A stretch of 64,000 nucleotides of DNA from Terriglobus sp. RCC_193 (GTDB lineage: Bacteria; Acidobacteriota; Terriglobia; Terriglobales; Acidobacteriaceae), in NCBI RefSeq assembly GCF_041355105.1, contig NZ_JBFUPK010000001.1, forward strand, positions 1,488,001-1,552,000. Reading direction: 5' to 3'. Positions 51,912 through 60,237 of the stretch are shown piece by piece. How positions within the stretch are numbered: the first letter of the stretch is position 1; every line of letters starts with the position of its first letter. The position numbers and the translations under genes are program-made. Below the pieces are notes generated by a model. It had not been told where the DNA came from. It saw only the letters and a list, made by a program, of their open reading frames with translations, and ran no database searches.

Positions 51912-52239
51912 GCAATTCAGAATCAGAAAAGTTCAAGGGCCGTCATTCTGAGCGCAGCGAAGAATCCCGACGATTCCAACCGTGATAAATGCCTTCAACC
52001 CCTTCCAGCCACGAACCAAACCAGCTTCGCAAAAGCGAAGCTCATAGGTCGAAGACCGTCATCCTGAACGAAGCGAAGCTGAAGGACCCGCATTCCTCCA
52101 CACCCTCTACAACGCACCAGGAACCCCCAAAAAACCAGCAGCCACAAAACCGGGTGCCCCAGGTTCGCGAAGCTAACCTGGGTTATCGCGCAAAGCGCGA
52201 TCAGCCCTCCTGCATCTCACCTGAGCAGGAGGCCTTTCC
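51912..52239. repeat. Repeat cluster between queA and the S53 peptidase gene
   Basis: No gene; the 328 bp are mostly repeats. A family D unit (GTCATTCTGAGCGCAGCGAA) starts at 51942, a small hairpin CTTCGC-AAAA-GCGAAG lies at 52025-52040, a second family D unit (GTCATCCTGAACGAAGCGAA) starts at 52058, and a family B hairpin is at 52150-52182, followed by ATCGCGC-AAA-GCGCGAT (52185-52201). The stretch 52058-52201 resembles 62143-62293 over its length, including the spacer with CTCTACAACGCACCAGGAA. The peptidase Shine-Dalgarno (CAGGAGG, 52226-52232) closes the region. Confidence 0.8.
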
Positions 52240-53811
52240 ATGCCCCGAACCGCAAAATCCGACTTCCGCAACGAACCGCGCGGCCCACTCCCCGGCAGCG
52301 AAAAACCCGCAATCGGCGCCATCACCGCACACACTGCGATCCCCAGCCGCAAGCGCATCACAGTCTCTGTCATCGTCCATTGCGCACGGCCCATTCCGAC
52401 TGCGGCCGTCGTGGGCAAACACCTCACCCGAGCACAGTTCAAGTCTGCACACGGAGCTGACCCAACCGCCATAAAGGCCGTCACCGCCTTCGCCAAAGCA
52501 TTCAACCTGACCACTAAATCAGACGCAGCACGTCGCACCATCCAGCTCACCGGTACAGTGAATGACATCCAGCAAGCCTTCGGTGTCAAGCTGCATCAGC
52601 ACACCGACGGCGACACCACCTATCGCGCGCGCGAAGGCGCCATCCTCCTGCCTAAATCGCTTCTGCCGCACGTGCAGGCGGTACTTGGCCTTGACGACCG
52701 TCCGCAGGCCACGCCGAAATTTCGCATCGCCCACGCACGCGCGGTAAGCACCTCGTACACGCCGCCTCAACTTGCGCAACTCTACGGCTTCCCCGCCAAC
52801 GCTCAGGCCAAAGGCCAGACCATCGCCCTCATTGAACTCGGGGGCGGCTTCCGCACCGCCGACATCAAGACCTACTTCCAATCGCTCAATATGACCACAC
52901 CTACCGTCACTGCCGTCTCCGTGGACGGCGGCAAAAACTCCCCCGGCGATGCCAATGGAGCGGACGGCGAAGTCATGCTCGATATCGAAGTCGCCGCCGC
53001 CGTTGCACCCGGCGCGAAGATCGCAGTGTACTTCGCACCCAATACCGATCAGGGTTTCGTCGACGCCATCACCACTGCCGTGCATGACACGAAGAACAAG
53101 CCAACCGTGATCTCCATCAGTTGGGGCGGCCCTGAGAGCAGTTGGACGACGCAGGCTCTCACCGCGCTCGATACAGCCTGCAAAGCCGCAGCAGCCATCG
53201 GCATCACCGTGACCGTAGCCGCAGGCGACAACGGTTCCGACGACGGCGTAGGCGACGGCGGCAATCACGTCGACTTCCCTGCCAGCAGCCCCAACGTACT
53301 CGCCTGTGGAGGCACCAAACTCACCGCCGCAAATGGAGCCATCGCCAACGAAGTGGTCTGGAACGAAACCACAAACAACGAGGGCGCTACCGGCGGCGGC
53401 ATCAGCACCGCCTTCCCTCAGCCGTCATGGCAGTCTGCTATCGCCGCCACCAAATCCGGCCGAGGCGTTCCCGATGTCGCGGGCGACGCGGACCCCAGCA
53501 CCGGTTACCAGATCCGTGTCGATGGCCAGAACATGGTCATCGGCGGCACCAGCGCAGTCGCGCCACTCTGGGCGGGCCTCATCGCGCTCAGCAATGCTCA
53601 GAACAAGAACGCAGCCGGACTACCGCAACCAAAGCTCTACAGCGCAACCGGCCAAAAGGCCTTCCGCGATATCACCACGGGCAACAACGGAGCCTACAAA
53701 GCGGCCATCGGATGGGACGCATGCACCGGCCTCGGCTCTCCCATAGGCGCATCCATCATCGCCTCGCTCGCCACACAACCAGCAAAGAAGAAAACAAAGA
53801 AAGCAGCATGA
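52240..53811 (+). CDS. S53-family serine-carboxyl peptidase (sedolisin/kumamolisin-like)
   Basis: A 523-residue acid protease. An N-terminal propeptide (residues ~40-165, HLTRAQFKSAHGADPTAIKA; GTVNDIQQAFGVKLHQH) precedes the catalytic domain opening with YTPPQLAQLYGFP. Catalytic Glu and Asp are in GADGEVMLDIEVAAA, the oxyanion Asp in TVAAGDNGSDDG, and the nucleophile Ser in IGGTSAVAPLWAGL; the C-terminal GWDACTGLGSPIG belongs to the calcium site. No classical signal peptide is present, as in kumamolisin-like enzymes. The end is Lys-rich (KKKTKKAA). Strong Shine-Dalgarno. Probably degrades extracellular protein in acidic soil. Confidence 0.9.
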   Translation: MPRTAKSDFRNEPRGPLPGSEKPAIGAITAHTAIPSRKRITVSVIVHCARPIPTAAVVGKHLTRAQFKSAHGADPTAIKAVTAFAKAFNLTTKSDAARRTIQLTGTVNDIQQAFGVKLHQHTDGDTTYRAREGAILLPKSLLPHVQAVLGLDDRPQATPKFRIAHARAVSTSYTPPQLAQLYGFPANAQAKGQTIALIELGGGFRTADIKTYFQSLNMTTPTVTAVSVDGGKNSPGDANGADGEVMLDIEVAAAVAPGAKIAVYFAPNTDQGFVDAITTAVHDTKNKPTVISISWGGPESSWTTQALTALDTACKAAAAIGITVTVAAGDNGSDDGVGDGGNHVDFPASSPNVLACGGTKLTAANGAIANEVVWNETTNNEGATGGGISTAFPQPSWQSAIAATKSGRGVPDVAGDADPSTGYQIRVDGQNMVIGGTSAVAPLWAGLIALSNAQNKNAAGLPQPKLYSATGQKAFRDITTGNNGAYKAAIGWDACTGLGSPIGASIIASLATQPAKKKTKKAA

Positions 53812-53875
53812 GTTTTTAGCCTGATAGCCTTTGCCTCTCCATGAATCTCAAACCGTTCCTGCCGTGACATTTTCG

Positions 53876-53905
53876 CGCGATTGTATTTCTCCTGAAACAA
53901 TCGCG
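53876..53905. other. Perfect inverted repeat upstream of the DUF305 gene
   Basis: CGCGATTGT (53876-53884) and ACAATCGCG (53897-53905) separated by 12 bp, in the 229-bp gap between the S53 peptidase and DUF305 genes. With no T-tract behind it, it could be a regulator-binding dyad for the DUF305-LVIVD operon or a 3'-end structure for the peptidase transcript. Nothing else is recognised in the gap. Confidence 0.4.
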
Positions 53906-54040
53906 TGCGCCCCACCGTCACCCCATACAATTCCTTTCACTGGACACATTCGGCTGACAGCGCTCATCGTGGCGTTGTCAGCGCAATACACTCGTTTGCC
54001 CCGGCCACATCCGAAGGCCAACGCGTAGGGAGTAGCCGTC

Positions 54041-54727
54041 ATGGCGTTTCAATGTTCGTGTGCCTGCGCCTTCGTACTGTCCGCATGCGTGGGCATGGCA
54101 GCAGCACAACAGGTTCCTCTGGTGCAGCCCGGTGCCCCCGGCCAGCCCAATAAGGTGATCACCAACCCCGTAGGAACTGCGGTGCACGACCCCACGTCCG
54201 CCGACTTCGGCTTTATGCAGGGCATGGTCATCCATCACAGCCAGGCGGTGGAGATGGTGGGCCTCATGAACGGCCGCACCACTAACCCGCAGATGCTCGA
54301 ACTCGGCAAGCGCATCAGCATCTCGCAGGGCGATGAAATCGCTTTCATGAAGCGCTGGCTTGCCTTCTACGGCAAGCCTGTGCAGGAACCCAACAGCATG
54401 GCTGGCATGGACATGGATATGCCCGGTATGGACATGTCTCACATGGACCACGGCAAGCAGGACATGGATACCGCTGTGATGCCCGGCATGCTTACCCCGC
54501 GCCAGATGCAGGCTCTGCACAACGCCAGTGGCCCCGAGTTTGATCGCCTCTTCCTCACCGGCATGATCCAGCACCACACTGGCGCTCTGGACATGGTGAA
54601 GGACCTGTATGACACCAGGGACGCGGGGCGCGAACCGCAGCTGTTTGATTTCACCGCAGATGTAGATGTAACCCAGCGCGCCGAAATTGAAACGATGAAA
54701 AGTATGTTGGCCAAGGAGAGTAAGTAA
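54041..54727 (+). CDS. DUF305 (ferritin-like, metal-binding) exported protein
   Basis: A 228-residue exported protein with two DUF305 helical hairpins: DFGFMQGMVIHHSQAVEM and LFLTGMIQHHTGALDMVKDL. A Met/His/Asp-rich linker (MAGMDMDMPGMDMSHMDHG) joins them, typical of copper-handling proteins. The signal is AFQCSCACAFVLSACVGMAA. DUF305 proteins such as CopM bind copper or silver in the periplasm. The next gene starts one base after the stop and encodes an LVIVD-repeat protein, a pairing often seen, which suggests a joint function in metal storage or envelope stress. Confidence 0.85.
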   Translation: MAFQCSCACAFVLSACVGMAAAQQVPLVQPGAPGQPNKVITNPVGTAVHDPTSADFGFMQGMVIHHSQAVEMVGLMNGRTTNPQMLELGKRISISQGDEIAFMKRWLAFYGKPVQEPNSMAGMDMDMPGMDMSHMDHGKQDMDTAVMPGMLTPRQMQALHNASGPEFDRLFLTGMIQHHTGALDMVKDLYDTRDAGREPQLFDFTADVDVTQRAEIETMKSMLAKESK

Positions 54728-56644
54728 GTGAAGACACGCATCCTCTGGAACACCGCCGCACTGACGCTGGCACTGCTCACCGGTACGGCTGCGGCCATCG
54801 CTCAGGTAGCCATGCCCGCAAAGCCCACGGTCTACAACAACCCGCAGCTTCCCAACGATCCCCGCGTCGGCCTCAAGGGCGGTGTTACGGACGCGGGCGT
54901 CGCCGCCCAGGGTATGGAACTGGTTCTCAACCTGCCCAAGCCTCCGGGCTTTGCCGCTGGCACCACACCGCAGGAAAAGGCTCCCGCGCCGGTACCGGCA
55001 GCTCCGGCGCCCCTTGGCCCGGACGGCAAGCCACGCCAACGCGCGCTCCAGCTTGGCTCCACCAACTCTGACCTTGCGTTCAAGGATCACTACGTCGTCG
55101 TCGGCAATTACAACGGCTTCAACATCTATGACATTGCCGATCCCACCAAAACCACGCTGAAGACTTCCGTGATGTGCCCTGGTTCTCAGGGCGACCCGAC
55201 CATCTACGGCAACCTGCTCTTCATCTCTGTGGAATCCACCAGCGCCCGCGTTGACTGCGGCACGCAGGGCATTCCTCTACCCGCTGGCTACGTCGCTCCC
55301 ACACCAGCGCCGCGTCCCGCAGGCGCTCCCGGCGGTGGTCGTTCGCCCCGCGCTCCTGAGCCGCCCAGCCAGGACCGCTTCCGCGGTGTCCGCATCTTTG
55401 ACATCAGCGACATCGCCAACCCCAAACAGCTTCCCGGCGTGCAGACCTGCCGCGGCTCGCACACCAACACCCTCGTAACGGACCCCAACGACAAGGACAA
55501 CGTCTACATCTACGTCGCTGGCTACGCTCCCATCCGCTCGTCGGAAGAACTGCCCGGCTGCTCCGCTGGCGGCGTCGACGATCCCAACACCGCGCTTTAC
55601 ACTATCGTCGTCATCCAGGTACCGCTCGCACATCCTGATACGGCAAAGGTCATCGAAAGCCCGCGCATCTTCTCCGATCCCAACACCGGCGCCATGAACG
55701 GCCTGGCGGTCGGTAACCTGCATGGCGAAGGCGCTGCGGCACAGCCTGTCAGCGGTTGCCATGACATCACCGCCTTCCCGGAAATCGGTCTCGCTGCCGG
55801 CGCATGCACCCGTGTGGGCATCCTGCTCGACATCAAGAACCCGGCTCACCCCACGCGCATCGCCGCCATCTCTGATCCCAACTTCTCGTTCTGGCACTCC
55901 GCACTCTGGAACAACGACGGTTCCAAGCTCATCTTCGATGACGAGTGGGGCGGCGGTTCGCAGCCGCGTTGCCGCGCAACCGATCCCATGACCTGGGGCG
56001 CGGATTCCATCTTCACCCGCAAGGACGCGGAACTTACCCTCGGCAGCTACTACAAGATGCCTGCACCGCAGACCGAGTTGGAGAACTGCACCGCCCACAA
56101 CGGCAACCTCGTTCCCATCCCGGGCCGCGATATCGAAGTGAAGAGCTGGTACCAGGGTGGCATCTCCATCATGGACTTCACCGATGCAACCCACCCGTTT
56201 GAAATTGCCTACTTCGACCGTGGGCCGCTCGACGGCGAGAAGTTCATCGACGGCGGCACATGGTCGTCCTACTGGTACAACGGCTATGTCTACGGTGCCG
56301 AAATCGCCCGTGGTCTTGACGTGTACAAGCTGACTCCCACGAAGTTCGTCACGGCCAACGAAATCGCCGCAGCCGAGCAGATCCACCTGAGCCTCTACAA
56401 CGCTCAGTTGGCATCGAAGACCATCTATCCCAGGACCTTCATCACCGCCAAGGCATACGTTGACCAGCTTGTGCGCAGCAATGCGCTCACGCAGGACAAG
56501 GCCACCGCGCTCGACGCAGCAATGGACAAGAAGAACACCAGGGTGCTGAGGACATACGCAGCCACCTTCAAGAAGAACTCCGCCAAGGCATCGCCAGGCG
56601 ATGCAACACGCATGACAGCGCTGGCGGAGATCCTCGCTCAGTAA
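54728..56644 (+). CDS. LVIVD-repeat beta-propeller-like secreted protein
   Basis: A 638-residue exported protein (signal RILWNTAALTLALLTGTAAA) starting at GTG 54728 with AAGGAGAG upstream. It has LVIVD-like repeats where strands end in a hydrophobic-Asp pattern: FNIYDIADPTKTTLK, VRIFDISDIANPKQL, VGILLDIKNPAHPTR, ISIMDFTDATHPFEI and LDVYKLTPTKF. The repeats probably form a propeller. Several conserved Cys pairs (VMCPGSQ, RVDCGTQ, QTCRGSH) suggest disulphides. Proline/alanine-rich linkers occupy residues ~75-105 and ~185-215. It is translationally coupled with DUF305 and followed by a strong terminator. Function unknown. Confidence 0.8.
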   Translation: MKTRILWNTAALTLALLTGTAAAIAQVAMPAKPTVYNNPQLPNDPRVGLKGGVTDAGVAAQGMELVLNLPKPPGFAAGTTPQEKAPAPVPAAPAPLGPDGKPRQRALQLGSTNSDLAFKDHYVVVGNYNGFNIYDIADPTKTTLKTSVMCPGSQGDPTIYGNLLFISVESTSARVDCGTQGIPLPAGYVAPTPAPRPAGAPGGGRSPRAPEPPSQDRFRGVRIFDISDIANPKQLPGVQTCRGSHTNTLVTDPNDKDNVYIYVAGYAPIRSSEELPGCSAGGVDDPNTALYTIVVIQVPLAHPDTAKVIESPRIFSDPNTGAMNGLAVGNLHGEGAAAQPVSGCHDITAFPEIGLAAGACTRVGILLDIKNPAHPTRIAAISDPNFSFWHSALWNNDGSKLIFDDEWGGGSQPRCRATDPMTWGADSIFTRKDAELTLGSYYKMPAPQTELENCTAHNGNLVPIPGRDIEVKSWYQGGISIMDFTDATHPFEIAYFDRGPLDGEKFIDGGTWSSYWYNGYVYGAEIARGLDVYKLTPTKFVTANEIAAAEQIHLSLYNAQLASKTIYPRTFITAKAYVDQLVRSNALTQDKATALDAAMDKKNTRVLRTYAATFKKNSAKASPGDATRMTALAEILAQ

Positions 56645-56663
56645 ACGCACCATCAACAACAAG

Positions 56664-56694
56664 AGGGGCGCGGCCAATCAGCCGCGCCCCTTTT
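56664..56694 (+). terminator. Rho-independent terminator after the LVIVD gene
   Basis: An 11-bp perfect GC-rich stem (AGGGGCGCGGC, loop CAATCA, GCCGCGCCCCT) followed by TTTTCATTTC, 19 bp after the stop codon. Confidence 0.9.
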
Positions 56695-56756
56695 CATTTC
56701 TGCAATCTGCAAGGCCCCCAAACGCTCTCTGGCCAGAAGCGCGATACTGATAGACG

Positions 56757-59700
56757 ATGCCGAACGAAACCAAGCCGCCCGTCTACCTGCTCGACACCAT
56801 GGCCTTCATCTTCCGCGCCTACCACGCCATGCAGCGGTCGCGGCCCATGTCCACGCGCACCGGCGTCCCCACCGCGGCCACGTATGTCTTCATCAACATG
56901 ATCAACAAGCTGCGCCAGGACTTCCATCCGCATTACCTCGCAGCCATCTACGAGGGCGGCGCGCCCGTCCACCGCAACGAAGCAGCAGCGGCCATGAAGA
57001 CCATCCGCAAGTTCAACATCAAAACCCAGCAGTTCGACGAGATCGACTACGGCGGCTACAAGGCCACCCGCACCGAAACCCCACCCGACCTCACCCAGCA
57101 GCAACCCTACATCCGCCGCGCTCTCGAGGCCTTCGGCATCCCCATCCTCGCGCACGAAGGATTCGAAGCCGACGACGTCATCGGCACCCTCTCCCACCGC
57201 CTCAGCGAACAGGGCCACCCCGTCTACATCGTCTCCTCCGACAAGGACATGATGCAGCTCGTCACCGAGCACGTGCACATCCTCAACCCCACGAAAGACA
57301 ACCTCATCCTCGACCCCGCGAAAGTCGAAGAAGTCCTCGGCGTCCCCCCGCAGCGCGTGATCGACGTCATGGCCCTCCGCGGCGATTCCGTCGACAACGT
57401 CCCCGGAGCACCCGGCATCGGCGACAAGGGCTCCGTAGAACTCATCCAACAGTGGGGCTCCGTCGAAAACGCGCTCGACCACGCAGACGAAATCAAAAAG
57501 AAGACGTACCGCGAATCCCTGCAAAACAATCGCGACACCGTCATGCTCTCCAAGGAGCTCGTCACCATCCACTGCAATCTGCCGGTCGACTACTCGCTCG
57601 AAGCCATGAGCACCGGCACCGAGCCCAACCTCGCCGAACTCCGCAGCCTCTACACCGAACTCGAATTCACCACGCTGCTCAAGGACCTCCCCTCCCCCGA
57701 AGCACAAAAGGTCGAGTACATCCTCAACCCCACCCCGCAGGACATCACCGACCTCCTCGCACCACTCGAAGCTTTGAAGGGGACGGGCTTCAGCCCATCC
57801 GTTAAGACAGGAGCTTCATCCCCGGAGAGTGCGGATGCCCCGAAGGGTGCGGGTGCCCCACATCTCGATTCTGAGATGTGGGATTCCACAAACGTCCTAG
57901 CTATCTTCTTCCCCGAAGACGCACAAGCCATCGCCGAAGAATCAGGCGCAGAAGCCGAAACCAACCCCGATGCCGCCGCAGAAGAACCCGAACCAGTAGC
58001 AGAAAATCTCTCCTTCTTCGGAGCATTCGCAGCAAGCGAAAACATCGCAGCAAATTCAAGCGAAAACATCGCAGCCAATTCAAGCGAGAAAACCAGCGAA
58101 GCTCATACGAACGAGGTTCGTCATCCTGAGCGCAGCGCAGCGGAGCTGAAGCATGCCCTCGAGCGAAGCGAAGGGGACCTGCTTTCCTCTCTGCCTTCTA
58201 CAACGCTCCCGGTAGGCCTCGCCACCACCGCCAACAAAGCCATCCTCCTCGACCTCAACAGCGACCTGGCCGAACCCATCCGCGCAGCGCTAAAGAACAA
58301 CAAAATCCCCAAAGCCGTCCACGACCTGAAAGCCGTCCTCCGCACCTGCGAACGCGCCAGGCTCGAAATCCAAAACGTCCGCGACGACGTCATGCTCTAC
58401 AGCTATCTCATCAACCCCACGCACGGCAGCCACAAGCTCAGCGACGTAGCCGCACGCTTCAACGACCGCGCTCTGACGCAGGTCGAAAAGAAGCAGCAGC
58501 CACCGGCACACATCCTGCCCGAAGCCGCCAGCGCCGTCTTCCAGCTGGCGCAACTACTGCGCCCGCAAATCGAAGAGGCAGAGCTAAACAAGACCTACGA
58601 AGCAATCGACCTGCCGCTGGTCCCGGTCCTTCTGCACATGGAGCAAGCCGGCTGCCGCATCGACACCGATCTCCTCCGCGCGCAGAACACGCGCCTCGCC
58701 GTAGCCATGGACGACCTCGCCGCCCGCATCCACACCCTCGCAGGCCGCACCTTCAACATCAACTCTCCTAAACAATTAGGAGAAGTCCTCTTCAACGAGA
58801 TGAACCTGCCCAGGCCGCTCAAGTACGGGAAGGGAAAAGTTGTCTCCACCGCGCAGGACGTTCTCGAAGAACTCGCCGAACACCACGAAGCTCCGCGCCT
58901 CGTCCTCGAGTACCGCCAGTTAGCCAAGTTACGCAGTAACTACACCGAGCAGCTTCCCTTGTTAGTCGACGCCAGCTCGCGTGTCCACACCACCTTCAAT
59001 CAGGTAGGCACAGCCACAGGCCGACTAAGTTCCACTAACCCCAACTTACAAAACATTCCCGTAAGAACCGAGTTAGGCCGAGAGATCCGCGCAGCCTTCA
59101 CCGCCGCGCCCGGCAACGTCATCCTCTCCGCCGATTACTCGCAGATTGAACTCCGCCTCATGGCCCACTTCTCGCAGGACCCGCTCCTGCTCAACGCCTA
59201 CCGCACCAACATCGACATCCACACGCTCACCGCATCCGAAGTCTTCGGCGTCGACCCCGCCACCATGAGCAAGGAAACCCGCAACCGCGCCAAAGCAGTC
59301 AACTTCGGCATCGTCTACGGCATCAGCCCCTTCGGCCTCGCAGCGCAGTTAGGCATCGATCAAAAAGAAGCACGCACCTACATCGAAACCTACTTCGACC
59401 GCTACAAGGGCGTGCAGAACTTCATCACGGAAACGCTGGAAAAGACGCGCGAAACGGGCAAAGTCACCACCCTCTTCGGCCGCACCCGCCCCATCCCTGA
59501 TATCCAGTCGCGCAACCCCAACATGCGAGGCTTCGCCGAACGCACCGCCGTCAACACCCCGCTGCAAGGCACCGCCGCCGACATGATCAAGGTAGCCATG
59601 CTCCACATCGATAAGGCACTCACCGCAGGCAACTACCGCACCCGCATGACCCTCCAAGTCCACGACGAACTCCTCTTCGACGCCCCAAAGGAAGAAGCAG

Positions 59701-59807
59701 AAGCAGTCGCCGCCTTAGTCAAAAAAGAAATGGAGAGCGTCATCCAACTCTCCATCCCCATAGTCGCCGAAGTAGGCCAAGGCCCCAACTGGCGCGATGC
59801 GAAATAA
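56757..59807 (+). CDS. polA: DNA polymerase I with repeat-bearing linker
   Basis: A 1016-residue polymerase I for repair and Okazaki-fragment processing. Residues ~8-300: 5'-nuclease (YLLDTMAFIFRAYHAMQ, AHEGFEADDVIGTL, IVSSDKDMMQLV, PGAPGIGDKGSVELI). Residues ~485-610: a 3'-5' exonuclease-like domain that lacks the DxET motif and has degenerate HDLKAVL and RDDVMLYSYLINP, so proofreading is probably lost. Residues ~660-1016: polymerase with motif A DYSQIELRLMAHFSQ, motif B RNRAKAVNFGIVYG and motif C LQVHDELLFD. The linker (~336-490) is enlarged by four in-frame repeats (see 57781-58207). It is ~90 residues longer than E. coli PolI. Confidence 0.95.
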   Translation: MPNETKPPVYLLDTMAFIFRAYHAMQRSRPMSTRTGVPTAATYVFINMINKLRQDFHPHYLAAIYEGGAPVHRNEAAAAMKTIRKFNIKTQQFDEIDYGGYKATRTETPPDLTQQQPYIRRALEAFGIPILAHEGFEADDVIGTLSHRLSEQGHPVYIVSSDKDMMQLVTEHVHILNPTKDNLILDPAKVEEVLGVPPQRVIDVMALRGDSVDNVPGAPGIGDKGSVELIQQWGSVENALDHADEIKKKTYRESLQNNRDTVMLSKELVTIHCNLPVDYSLEAMSTGTEPNLAELRSLYTELEFTTLLKDLPSPEAQKVEYILNPTPQDITDLLAPLEALKGTGFSPSVKTGASSPESADAPKGAGAPHLDSEMWDSTNVLAIFFPEDAQAIAEESGAEAETNPDAAAEEPEPVAENLSFFGAFAASENIAANSSENIAANSSEKTSEAHTNEVRHPERSAAELKHALERSEGDLLSSLPSTTLPVGLATTANKAILLDLNSDLAEPIRAALKNNKIPKAVHDLKAVLRTCERARLEIQNVRDDVMLYSYLINPTHGSHKLSDVAARFNDRALTQVEKKQQPPAHILPEAASAVFQLAQLLRPQIEEAELNKTYEAIDLPLVPVLLHMEQAGCRIDTDLLRAQNTRLAVAMDDLAARIHTLAGRTFNINSPKQLGEVLFNEMNLPRPLKYGKGKVVSTAQDVLEELAEHHEAPRLVLEYRQLAKLRSNYTEQLPLLVDASSRVHTTFNQVGTATGRLSSTNPNLQNIPVRTELGREIRAAFTAAPGNVILSADYSQIELRLMAHFSQDPLLLNAYRTNIDIHTLTASEVFGVDPATMSKETRNRAKAVNFGIVYGISPFGLAAQLGIDQKEARTYIETYFDRYKGVQNFITETLEKTRETGKVTTLFGRTRPIPDIQSRNPNMRGFAERTAVNTPLQGTAADMIKVAMLHIDKALTAGNYRTRMTLQVHDELLFDAPKEEAEAVAALVKKEMESVIQLSIPIVAEVGQGPNWRDAK
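57781..58207. repeat. Four different repeats in frame inside polA
   Basis: In order: a family C hairpin (GGACGGGC-TTCA-GCCCATCC, 57781-57800, one mismatch); a family A element (57851-57889, stem CCCACATCTC/GAGATGTGGG); a 24-bp tandem duplication (58035-58058 and 58059-58082) encoding SENIAANS twice; and a family D unit (GTCATCCTGAGCGCAGCGCA from 58120, continuing into GACCTGCTTTCCTC and TTCTACAACGC to about 58207), encoding VRHPERSAAELKHALERSEG. All keep the reading frame and lie between the 5'-nuclease and exonuclease-like domains. Confidence 0.85.
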
Positions 59808-59869
59808 CAATCAACTTCTGCCATAGTTACGGCAAATGCCATACAACACTACTACGTCAATACACAAGG

Positions 59870-59903
59870 GTTTACATCGCTCGATACACCGAGCGATGTA
59901 AAC
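59870..59903. other. Perfect 14-bp inverted repeat downstream of polA
   Basis: GTTTACATCGCTCG and CGAGCGATGTAAAC separated by 6 bp, 62 bp after the polA stop. The perfect arms without T-tract suggest a protein-binding or recombination dyad, or a stable RNA 3' end. The rest of 59808-60014 shows no gene. Confidence 0.5.
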
Positions 59904-60014
59904 AACTCTTGATCGCACGTTCAAAGCGTCACTGGAACAACACAAAGTTGTCAACATAACGACGACGTGTCAATGACTCACAATGCAAACATAGCCACCG
60001 AACAAGCACCAAGG

Positions 60015-60187
60015 GCGCGCCGATTTCTTAGCCTAGGCCAAAGGCCTAGGCAAGCCTCGCGCACAGAAACAAGCGCCAAAGGCGCGCCGATTTCTTAGCC
60101 TAGGCCAAAGGCCTAGGCAAGCCTCGCGCACAGAAACAAGCGCCAAAGGCGCGCCGATATATTAGCCTAGGCCGAAGGCCTAGGTAA
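60015..60187. repeat. Tandem 67-bp repeats carrying REP palindromes
   Basis: Three direct repeats with a 67-bp period. Each has GGCGCGCCGAT and, after a short TTA spacer, the palindrome GCCTAGGCC-AAA-GGCCTAGGC (60031-60051, 60098-60118, and a diverged copy with GAA loop at 60165-60184). The first two units are almost identical; the third has lost its right end. They lie directly upstream of the RAYT transposase gene. A second, shorter palindrome GGGCC-AAA-GGCCC follows at 60209-60221. Confidence 0.9.
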
Positions 60188-60237
60188 GACCGCACATAAA
60201 ATTCGGAAGGGCCAAAGGCCCGCTCTATAATCCTCAC

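Noticed and set aside
53978-55090. A 370-codon open frame on the minus strand
   Set aside because: It spans the antisense of two coupled genes (DUF305 and LVIVD) and shows no family pattern.
55277-56677. A 466-codon open frame on the minus strand
   Set aside because: Antisense shadow of the LVIVD-repeat gene; the sense frame has a signal peptide, repeats and a matching terminator.
56694-57707. A 337-codon open frame on the minus strand
   Set aside because: Antisense of the polA 5'-nuclease region; composition (Val/Asp/Gly/Glu) is typical of a shadow frame.
60015-60187. CRISPR array
   Set aside because: The 67-bp period is a direct tandem repeat with near-identical whole units, no unique spacers and no cas genes; it belongs to the REP/RAYT locus.
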